From: AG-12 sp027339635
GTDB lineage: Bacteria; Chloroflexota; Dormibacteria; Aeolococcales; Bog-877
Direction of reading: 5' to 3'
NCBI GenBank assembly: GCA_027339635.1
Contig: DAHWNZ010000022.1
Location: 1 to 35,768, forward strand
Length of the DNA: 35,768 nt
The notes under the pieces were generated by a model. It was given only the letters and a program-made list of their open reading frames with translations, searched no databases and was not told the origin of the DNA. This document shows, one piece after another, positions 22,909-28,506 of the stretch (the stretch's first letter is position 1; each line of letters begins with the position of its first letter). Both the position numbers and the translations under genes were made by a program.

Positions 22909-24126
22909 CTAACCCTTGAGTTCGCCAACGGCCTGGAGCAGCCTCAGGACGTCCTCGGCGTTGTTGTAGTGCACGATGCCCGCCCGTACCGCCCCCCCAC
23001 TCTCCCGCAGACCGAGGGCGCCGACCAGTTCCCAGGCGTAGTTGTCGCCGCTCCAGACGTTGATCCCGCGGTCCGCCAGCAGCCTGGCGACGTCATCGGC
23101 GGAGCGCCCACTCAGATTGAAATACGCGGTTGGGGCTCGCCTCTCGGCTCGCCCGTAAAGGGTCACGTGGGGCATCTGCTCGAGCCCAGCCAGCATCGTG
23201 GAGAAGAGCTCACCTTCGTACTCCTCGACCGCCGCCATCGCCTCCAGGAGCCTCTCCCGGCGAGTGCCGGTGCCGGTGGCCAGGCCCGCCAGGTGGTTCA
23301 CGGCCGCGGTGACTCCGGCGAGGTCGGCGAAGCCGGGTGTGCCCAGTTCGAAACGGTCGGGCACGTCGTCGCTCGAGGGCACTAGCTTGTCGGGCTCAAG
23401 GGTCTCCAGCAACTCCGGGGCGGCCACCACGGCACCGATGTGGGGCCCGCACCACTTGTAGGCGGACGTGGCGTAGAAGTCCGCCCCCAGCATGCCCATG
23501 TCCACCGCCATATGGGGCGTGGCGTGCACTCCGTCGACGTAGGTGAGCGCCCCGCTCCGATGAGCGATCGCGGTTATCCTGGGCACCTCGGGCCTGACTC
23601 CCAGAATGTTGCTGGACGCGGTCACCGCCACCAGCCTGGTCCGCTCCCCGACCAGCTCTTCGTACTGTTCCCAGGCCAAGGCCCCGGAGTCCCTGTCCAC
23701 CTTGGCCCAGACAACCCTGGCACCCACATCCCGGGCGGCCTGGACCCAGGGCCTGATGTCGGCGTCGTGATCCAGCTGCGAGACCACGACCTCATCGCCA
23801 GGCCGCCAGGTTTTCGAGATCGCGCGCGCCATCCGATAGGTCAGAGTGGTCATGTTGGGGCCGAGGACCACCCCCTGGGGACTGCCCCCGACCAGGTCGG
23901 CGACCGCGCGGCGACACTCCTCCACGATCTGGTCACTGCGCTGACTGGCGGGGAACATTCCCTCCGTATTGCCCATTCCCCCGCGGTAGGCATCAGAGAT
24001 GGCGGCGATGACGGCCTCCGGAACCTGGGTGCCGGCCGCCCCATCGAGGTATGCGAAGCCATCCCGGAGGGCGGGAAAGTCCGCCCGCACCTCCGCCACC
24101 GCCAACCGTGAAACTGGCCTTGCCAA
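22909..24126 (-). CDS. Class V aminotransferase, cysteine desulfurase-like (VC1184 subfamily), without the catalytic Cys
   Basis: This 405-residue PLP enzyme has the fold of SufS. The PLP lysine is Lys224 in SAYKWCGPH, with DGAAGTQVP near the N-terminus, a His in QLDHDADIR, and YVDGVHATPH. In true SufS/NifS enzymes an RxGxHC segment gives the sulfur-carrying cysteine. Here the equivalent reads WSGDNYAWEL, with no cysteine, as in the VC1184-type subfamily (TIGR01976). So desulfurase activity by the usual mechanism is unlikely and the substrate is unknown. The TTG at 24126 has GGGAG seven bases upstream and gives the family N-terminus VAEVRADFPAL. It is a single gene with a structured leader. 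Confidence 0.85.
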   Translation of the reverse strand: MARPVSRLAVAEVRADFPALRDGFAYLDGAAGTQVPEAVIAAISDAYRGGMGNTEGMFPASQRSDQIVEECRRAVADLVGGSPQGVVLGPNMTTLTYRMARAISKTWRPGDEVVVSQLDHDADIRPWVQAARDVGARVVWAKVDRDSGALAWEQYEELVGERTRLVAVTASSNILGVRPEVPRITAIAHRSGALTYVDGVHATPHMAVDMGMLGADFYATSAYKWCGPHIGAVVAAPELLETLEPDKLVPSSDDVPDRFELGTPGFADLAGVTAAVNHLAGLATGTGTRRERLLEAMAAVEEYEGELFSTMLAGLEQMPHVTLYGRAERRAPTAYFNLSGRSADDVARLLADRGINVWSGDNYAWELVGALGLRESGGAVRAGIVHYNNAEDVLRLLQAVGELKG

Positions 24127-24192
24127 GAGATTTCTCCCAACTGCGAGCTGGTATACCTGCCCTAGGGCGCGGGGTGCCTGAGCGGGTCGCAC

Positions 24193-24222
24193 CTTGGGTG
24201 ATGCTCCAAGGCGTCATCACCC
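24193..24222 (-). promoter_or_regulatory. Two mutually exclusive hairpins in the aminotransferase leader
   Basis: GGGTGATG (24196-24203) and CATCACCC (24215-24222) make a perfect 8-bp stem with an 11-base loop. CCTTGG (24193-24198) and CCAAGG (24206-24211) make a 6-bp stem that reuses three of the same bases. Only one can form. The element starts 67 bases before the TTG. It matches no riboswitch I can name. Confidence 0.35.
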
Positions 24223-24367
24223 CTGCCCGGGATGTTAGCGGCCCGGGGAGTGGCCGGCGGTGGTTGGGACCCCGGGGGGTACCGGCCGGGGCCGCCCAAT
24301 AGGGAGCGTCGAAGACGACAGGCAACCACGGCTGGTGCGACACCCCTCCGCTCCGATTTGGGGGAGC

Positions 24368-24400
24368 GGGTCAGTTTGAACCGCGCCGGTCACTTTTGAG
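24368..24400 (+). repeat. IS21-like terminal repeat remnant, left
   Basis: GGGTCAGTTTGAACC (24368-24382) is followed by a second degenerate copy, GGTCACTTTTGAG (24388-24400). Short tandem motifs of the form GGGTCANTTTGA are typical of the ends of IS21-family elements. An inverted relative lies at 27300-27330, on the other side of the ABC/MarR genes. No transposase is present. Confidence 0.4.
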
Positions 24401-24579
24401 CTCGTGAAGTGCGCTCACCTTGCGCCGGGGCCACTGGCCCCCTGGGCAAGTTCTCTGATGTGAACGAATTTGGAGGGCGGGCACGGGCACACGCGCCAGG
24501 TTCCGGACTTCCAGTGATGCGAGCAGCGGCACCTGACGTGCTTGGCGGTGCGTGCGGTGTGGCCGGGACGAGGGGAGAG

Positions 24580-25341
24580 TCAGATCATGGCGTGTCGGAA
24601 CTCTCTGACCGCCAATCCAACGGCCAACATTGCCAGACCGGCAATGATCACAAAGCCCTTGGCCACAGCCAAGGTGGCGACGTTGCCGTCAAAGAGCGCG
24701 CGTTCAGCACCCACCGCATAGAGCAGGGGGTTGAGGTCGGCCAGGCGCTGCATCCATGCTGGGGCGAAACGGATGGGCAGGAGTATTCCGGAGAGAAGGA
24801 GCAGCGGCAGGGTAGCGGAGAACACCAGGGCGCCGAAGGTGTCCTCACTTCGGATCCGCAGGGCACCGGCGTAGGAGACGGCGCCCATGAGGAACGCCAA
24901 CAGAGCCACGAGGACAAAGGCGAGCAGGAGTCCCGGCAGCTTCGCCGTCAGCCCGAGGGGCAGTGCCACGGCCACGATGATCAACGCCTGCACAAGGAGG
25001 GTTGCGGCATCACGAAGGATCCGGCCCAAGAGCAGACCGACCCGACTCACAGGAGTGACCCACATCCGCTCCAGCACCCCGCTGCGTAACTCGGAGATCA
25101 GCGACCACCCGCCACTCGAGATGCTGAAGAGGGCGATCTGGATCATGAGGCCGGGCACGAACCACTGGTAGCTGCCTTCGTGGGCCACTCTGGAGAGGCT
25201 GGATACCGACGTCAGCAGGGGCGCGAAAAGCAGGAGGTAGAGGATCGGCTGAATCAGGCTCACCCCAACCAGGAGCGGGCTCGTCACGCTGCGGCTGAAG
25301 TAGCGGGCGAAAACGATCCGAACGTCGCGCAGGACCCCCAT
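24580..25341 (-). CDS. ABC-2 type exporter permease
   Basis: The protein has 253 residues and about six transmembrane helices. Features are ISLIQPILYLLLF-like packing at the N-terminus (VSLIQPILYLLLFAP), ISELRSGVLERMWVTPVSR (the conserved cytosolic coupling stretch of DrrB/NodJ-type permeases), LLLLSGILLPI, and PLLYAVGAERAL before the last helix. It exports drugs, lipids or polyketide-like molecules together with the upstream ATPase. Its ATG follows the ATPase stop directly with no gap. It is controlled by the divergent MarR regulator, most likely through the shared palindrome. The substrate is unknown. Confidence 0.9.
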   Translation of the reverse strand: MGVLRDVRIVFARYFSRSVTSPLLVGVSLIQPILYLLLFAPLLTSVSSLSRVAHEGSYQWFVPGLMIQIALFSISSGGWSLISELRSGVLERMWVTPVSRVGLLLGRILRDAATLLVQALIIVAVALPLGLTAKLPGLLLAFVLVALLAFLMGAVSYAGALRIRSEDTFGALVFSATLPLLLLSGILLPIRFAPAWMQRLADLNPLLYAVGAERALFDGNVATLAVAKGFVIIAGLAMLAVGLAVREFRHAMI

Positions 25342-26316
25342 TCAGGCAGCCCTGTCCCGCAAAGACCGTCCTGTGTAGCGCAGGAAGACATCGTCCAGGG
25401 TGGGCCTAGAGAAGCTTAGTGTGACCAGTTCCAGCCCCGCGTTGCTGAGCTCTGCCAGCAGCCCGGGAGCCGCTTGCTCACCGCAGTCCACGTACAGGCG
25501 AATGCTGTCACCATCCAAGGCTGCATCCCTCACGTAGGGCAGGGTGTCCAGCGTGTGAAGGGCGAGCTCAGGGTTCTCGCGCACCCGCAGGGTGACGCCG
25601 TCGCCGCTCACGGTCCGCTTCAGTTGGTCGGGAGTGCCCTGGGCCACGGTGCGGCCCCGATCGATGATGGCGAGTTGGTCGCAGAGGACGTCCGCCTCCT
25701 CCAGGTAGTGGGTGGTGAGAAAGATGGTGGTGCCCTGGTCACGCAGCCGCCGCAACTCCTCCCATAGGTTGGCTCGGCTCTGAGGATCAAGCCCGGTAGT
25801 GGGTTCGTCGAGGAAGAGAAGCGTAGGCTGGTGCACCAGACCGAGGGCGACATCGAGCCTGCGGCGCTGACCGCCGGAGTAGGTTTCGGTGCGGCGGAGA
25901 GAGCAGTCAGTCAGGCCGAAGGCGCTGAGCAACTCATCTGCCCGACGCTCCGCGAGAACCCGGGACAACCCATAGAGGAGACTCTGGAAGACGAGTTCAT
26001 CGCGCCCGGACACCGAATGGTCACTTCCGCACCTCTGACCCACATATCCGATCCGTCGGCGCACTGTCCGGGGCTCGCGGCGCAGGTCCGCGCCCGCGAC
26101 CTCCGCCTCCCCGGCCGTCAGGGGCACGAGTGTGGCCAGCATCCGCATCACAGTGGTCTTGCCGGCCCCGTTCGGTCCGAGGAATCCGAAGATCCCGCCG
26201 GCTTCGACGATCAAGTCCACTCCGGCGACGGCCTCCACCTGCCCGCTGCGCGCCAGGTAGGTCCGCCGAAGTCCACGGGCCTGAATCGCTGGCCGGGAAT
26301 GCGGTAGTGTGTGCAT
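25342..26316 (-). CDS. ABC exporter ATP-binding protein, DrrA-like
   Basis: The protein has 324 residues. Walker A GPNGAGKT is at 47-54, the Q-loop region YVGQRCGSDHSVSGRDEL at 91-108, the signature YSGGQRRRLDVAL at 146-158, Walker B LLFLDEPTTGLDP at 166-178 and the switch histidine in LTTHYLEEAD at 200-209. The C-terminal 80 residues, ending in FSRPTLDDVFLRYTGRSL, are the DrrA-type extension with its conserved DVFL motif. It powers the permease encoded immediately downstream. The ATG sits exactly six bases after a TAGGAT hexamer, suggesting a leaderless mRNA. It is divergent from the MarR gene, and the operator-like palindrome overlaps its -10. Confidence 0.94.
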   Translation of the reverse strand: MHTLPHSRPAIQARGLRRTYLARSGQVEAVAGVDLIVEAGGIFGFLGPNGAGKTTVMRMLATLVPLTAGEAEVAGADLRREPRTVRRRIGYVGQRCGSDHSVSGRDELVFQSLLYGLSRVLAERRADELLSAFGLTDCSLRRTETYSGGQRRRLDVALGLVHQPTLLFLDEPTTGLDPQSRANLWEELRRLRDQGTTIFLTTHYLEEADVLCDQLAIIDRGRTVAQGTPDQLKRTVSGDGVTLRVRENPELALHTLDTLPYVRDAALDGDSIRLYVDCGEQAAPGLLAELSNAGLELVTLSFSRPTLDDVFLRYTGRSLRDRAA

Positions 26317-26322
26317 GTGCTG

Positions 26323-26328
26323 ATCCTA
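26323..26328 (-). promoter_or_regulatory. -10 element, leaderless start of the ABC exporter operon
   Basis: TAGGAT (26328-26323), six bases (CAGCAC), ATG at 26316. Its first base is shared with the palindrome at 26328-26337. Confidence 0.5.
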
Positions 26329-26337
26329 CTATATAGT
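26328..26337. promoter_or_regulatory. MarR operator candidate
   Basis: ACTATATAGT, a perfect 10-base palindrome in the 40-base space between the divergent exporter and MarR genes. It abuts the exporter -10 and contains TATAGT, a possible -10 for marR, so a bound regulator would block both. Confidence 0.55.
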
Positions 26338-26356
26338 GCAGTGGCTACACAATTAC

Positions 26357-26884
26357 ATGACGACACTATCTCCAGGAGAAGGTGAATCCGGCCGGGCTGA
26401 CGTAGCGCTCGACCGCTTCTATGAAGTCGGGGCCTACCGACCGGCGACCGAGGCCGTGGCCGCCCTAGACCGGCTCTGGGCTCTAAGCCTGCTTTTGGGC
26501 GAGCTCATGCAACGTGGCCTCGCCGAGCGCGGCATCACCCTGGCCCGCGCGGCGGTGATCTCCCTTCTCGCCCGGGGGGGTCCTTCCACCCAGCGCGCGC
26601 TGAGCCTCGTGCTCCGGGTCACCCCTCGCAACATCACTGGCCTGGTGGACGCCCTGGAGGGCGAGGGCCTGGTGATCCGGGCTCCCCACCCTTCCGACAG
26701 AAGGGCCACCCTCGTGAGCCTTACCGAGGCGGGGACCGCTCTCGCCGCCACCCTGAAACGCGACCAGGACGCCTTTGCCGAGCGGCTCTTCGGGCAAGTT
26801 AACCCCGAGACTCTCCGAGCGTTCACGGGCACGGTCGACAGCATCGTCGTGCAGGTGGAGCAGCGCCTGAAATCGGCCCGCTGA
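26357..26884 (+). CDS. MarR-family transcriptional regulator
   Basis: The protein has 175 residues. A dimerisation helix segment lies at about 30-60 (LDRLWALSLLLGELMQRGLA), then the winged helix: GGPSTQRALSLVLRVTPR with the recognition helix RNITGLVDALEGEGLV, and the wing HPSDRRATLVSLTEAG. MarR proteins usually repress their own gene and a neighbouring exporter until a small ligand, often a drug or phenolic compound, releases them. The position divergent from an ABC drug-type exporter fits this exactly. The ATG at 26357 is favoured; a GTG at 26336 lies inside the operator and is unlikely. No clear ribosome site precedes the ATG. Confidence 0.9.
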   Translation: MTTLSPGEGESGRADVALDRFYEVGAYRPATEAVAALDRLWALSLLLGELMQRGLAERGITLARAAVISLLARGGPSTQRALSLVLRVTPRNITGLVDALEGEGLVIRAPHPSDRRATLVSLTEAGTALAATLKRDQDAFAERLFGQVNPETLRAFTGTVDSIVVQVEQRLKSAR

Positions 26885-27409
26885 CGTCCTGGCCCTACGT
26901 CCATATGGGCGCACATCTGCCCCCCAGCGCCAAGTGGGCCCGGAAAGGGACCAGAACACGTGGGGAAGCGCACGGCACCGCAGCGGTCCGGTCGGTGCGG
27001 CCGCCGCTGCCACCGTAGCCCGGTCGAAGATCTCAGAGGTTGCGGAGAGGCATCCTCGACCGCCGCCCACCAGCTCGGGAACCTCAACTGGGGCAACCTC
27101 CGAGCCAGATAGTGCCACCCCTACATGTCGGCGCCCGAACCAGGGTCGGGATTCGTGGCCGTCTCCGGTCAGAATCTCATGGCCGCCGCCATCCAAGCTG
27201 GTGGTGCGAGCGCGCAGCAAGGTTGGGCGCTCAGTCGGCCGTTTCCATCGATGTGCGGCCGGGGTCAGGAGCGGAGGGTCCCAAACCTTGGGTCGGGCTG
27301 ATTCAAACCGACCCACTACCGATTTGACCCTATCCTTGACGGGAGGCCGAGCCGTTCGCACAGGACCGGCCCCTCCCGAACTCCGATCGAACCAGCAGAG
27401 GGCCATACC
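26885..27409. other. Gene-poor region after marR
   Basis: These 525 bases contain no gene I can support. A minus-strand frame is open across about 26990-27230 and reads protein-like in part (GRRHVGVALSGSEVAPVEV), but it has no start signal and continues as the antisense of marR. An IS21-like repeat remnant occupies 27300-27330. This may be decayed mobile DNA. The last 80 bases should hold the promoter of the DUF385 gene, where I find no clear elements. Confidence 0.45.
27300..27330 (-). repeat. IS21-like terminal repeat remnant, right
   Basis: Read on the minus strand: GGGTCAAATCGGTAGT (27330-27315), then GGGTCGGTTTGAATC (27314-27300), two tandem degenerate copies. The second matches the left repeat GGGTCAGTTTGAACC at 13 of 15 positions, in inverted orientation. 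Confidence 0.4.
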
Positions 27410-27850
27410 ATGAGCGATCCCACCCCGTCTGAGCGGCCGGTCCTGTTCGGTGCCGAGCATGTCCGCCGCTATCAGGAGACGGACGGCGCGGAGGGCCATG
27501 ACTGGCGCGGCACCACCACCCTGATCCTCACGACCCAAGGTCGGTCCACCGGCGAGCTCCGTTCGACCCCCTTGATCTACAGGGAGTCTGACGGCTCGTA
27601 CGTCGTCGTGGCATCCAAGGGAGGCTCCCCGACGAACCCCGCCTGGTACCTCAACCTGCTCAAAGAACCCGCCGCCGAGATCCAGGTCCTGGCCGACAGG
27701 ATTAGGGTCAGGGCACGCACAGCCAAGGGGGCCGAGCGAGAGCGCCTGTGGGAGCTGATGACGCAGACCTGGCCCGCCTACGACGACTACAGGCTGAAGA
27801 CGTCCCGAGAGATCCCGGTCGTGGTTCTGGACCCTCTGGACCGCCCCTGA
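27410..27850 (+). CDS. DUF385 / deazaflavin (F420)-dependent nitroreductase family protein
   Basis: This 146-residue protein of the PF04075 group is related to mycobacterial Ddn, whose members bind F420 and reduce quinones or nitro compounds. Seen: HVRRYQETDGAEGHDWRG, LILTTQGRSTGELRSTPLIY, VVVASKGGSPTNPAWYLNLL with the conserved lysine-glycine-glycine phosphate-binding region, IRVRARTAKGAERERLW, and REIPVVVLDP at the end. This split-barrel architecture and length are normal. It implies, but does not prove, that the organism makes F420. The ATG has AGAGGG about seven bases upstream. It is convergent with the OsmC gene. Confidence 0.9.
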   Translation: MSDPTPSERPVLFGAEHVRRYQETDGAEGHDWRGTTTLILTTQGRSTGELRSTPLIYRESDGSYVVVASKGGSPTNPAWYLNLLKEPAAEIQVLADRIRVRARTAKGAERERLWELMTQTWPAYDDYRLKTSREIPVVVLDPLDRP

Positions 27851-27877
27851 TCCCCGGGCACCTACCCGCGGGCGGGC

Positions 27878-28315
27878 TCAGGCCAGCCGGGACTCCAGGG
27901 TGATCGTGGTGCCGGTGAGCGCCTTGCTCACCGGGCACTGGCTCTTGGCGTCATCGGCGACCTTGGCGAACTGCTCCGGGGTCAGGCCCTCGAGCCGACC
28001 CACCACGGTCAGGTGGATCCCGCTGATGGCGAAGCCACCGGCCGGGTCCGGGCCCAGGGTAACCGCCGCACTGACGTCCAGCGACCCCGGGGTGCCGCCG
28101 GCCTGGGCGATCATGGCGGACAGCTGCATCGCATAGCAGGAGGCGTGGGCGGCCGCGATCAGCTCCTCAGGGCTGGTCGTCCCCTGGGCGTCATCGGCAG
28201 CCCTCTTTGGAAAGCTGACCTCATAGGTCGCAAGGCCGCTGCTTACCAGCTTCACCTCTCCCGTCCCCTGCTCCAGAGTCCCCTTCCAGGCGATCCGCGC
28301 TTCCCTGACCGGCAT
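27878..28315 (-). CDS. OsmC/Ohr-family peroxiredoxin-like protein
   Basis: The protein has 145 residues, the normal length. The two redox cysteines are Cys60 (AAHASCYAMQLS) and Cys127 (KSQCPVSKAL), and Glu50-Glu51 lies in TTSPEELIAAAHA. The first part (MPVREARIAWKGTLEQGTG) is the OsmC rather than the Ohr type. These enzymes reduce organic hydroperoxides using thiol donors. GGAGG eight bases before the ATG at 28315 decides this start over the long open frame reaching 28435. It is divergent from the transketolase-like gene and convergent with DUF385. Confidence 0.92.
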   Translation of the reverse strand: MPVREARIAWKGTLEQGTGEVKLVSSGLATYEVSFPKRAADDAQGTTSPEELIAAAHASCYAMQLSAMIAQAGGTPGSLDVSAAVTLGPDPAGGFAISGIHLTVVGRLEGLTPEQFAKVADDAKSQCPVSKALTGTTITLESRLA

Positions 28316-28440
28316 GCCCATTCCCTCCAGCGCTGCTATCCCGATTGCCCTCGGTCCTCCTGGATGATACGCCCGCAATTCGGCGCCCACCCACTCCCAG
28401 CAAGCCCCTCCCCTGGCCTGGTTAGCCTGGGTCATGGCGG

Positions 28441-28446
28441 TAGACT
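28441..28446 (+). promoter_or_regulatory. -10 element of the transketolase-like gene
   Basis: TAGACT, within TAGACTCGAG, a ten-base string identical to that at the zwf leaderless promoter. Here +1 would fall near 28453, leaving a leader of about 54 bases with a proper ribosome site. Confidence 0.4.
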
Positions 28447-28506
28447 CGAGCCAGCACCCTCTTGCGAATCGAGAGTGGGCCCATCGGGATTGACGGAGGT
28501 GGATCC

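Larger units (their letters stand above)
24127..24579. other. Noncoding region between the aminotransferase and the ABC permease
   Basis: No gene is supported in these 453 bases. They hold, from the aminotransferase side, a structured leader (24193-24222), a CCGCTCC/GGAGCGG hairpin at about 24349-24367, and an IS21-like tandem repeat remnant (24368-24400). No T-rich terminator for the ABC operon is visible. Confidence 0.5.

Noticed and set aside
24180..24225. Glycine riboswitch (GCTCAGGCACC resembles the CTCTCAGGCA signature)
   Set aside because: No matching upstream GAGAG arm and no CGAAGGGGCAA core. Only one short string is similar.
26483..27538. 351-codon minus-strand frame covering marR antisense and the following gap
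   Set aside because: Half of it is the shadow of marR. The rest shows no start signal or known domain. It is recorded only as possible decayed DNA.
28442..28506. Upstream TTG start (28462) for the transketolase-like gene
   Set aside because: No ribosome site precedes it, whereas GGAGGT stands six bases before the TTG at 28507.
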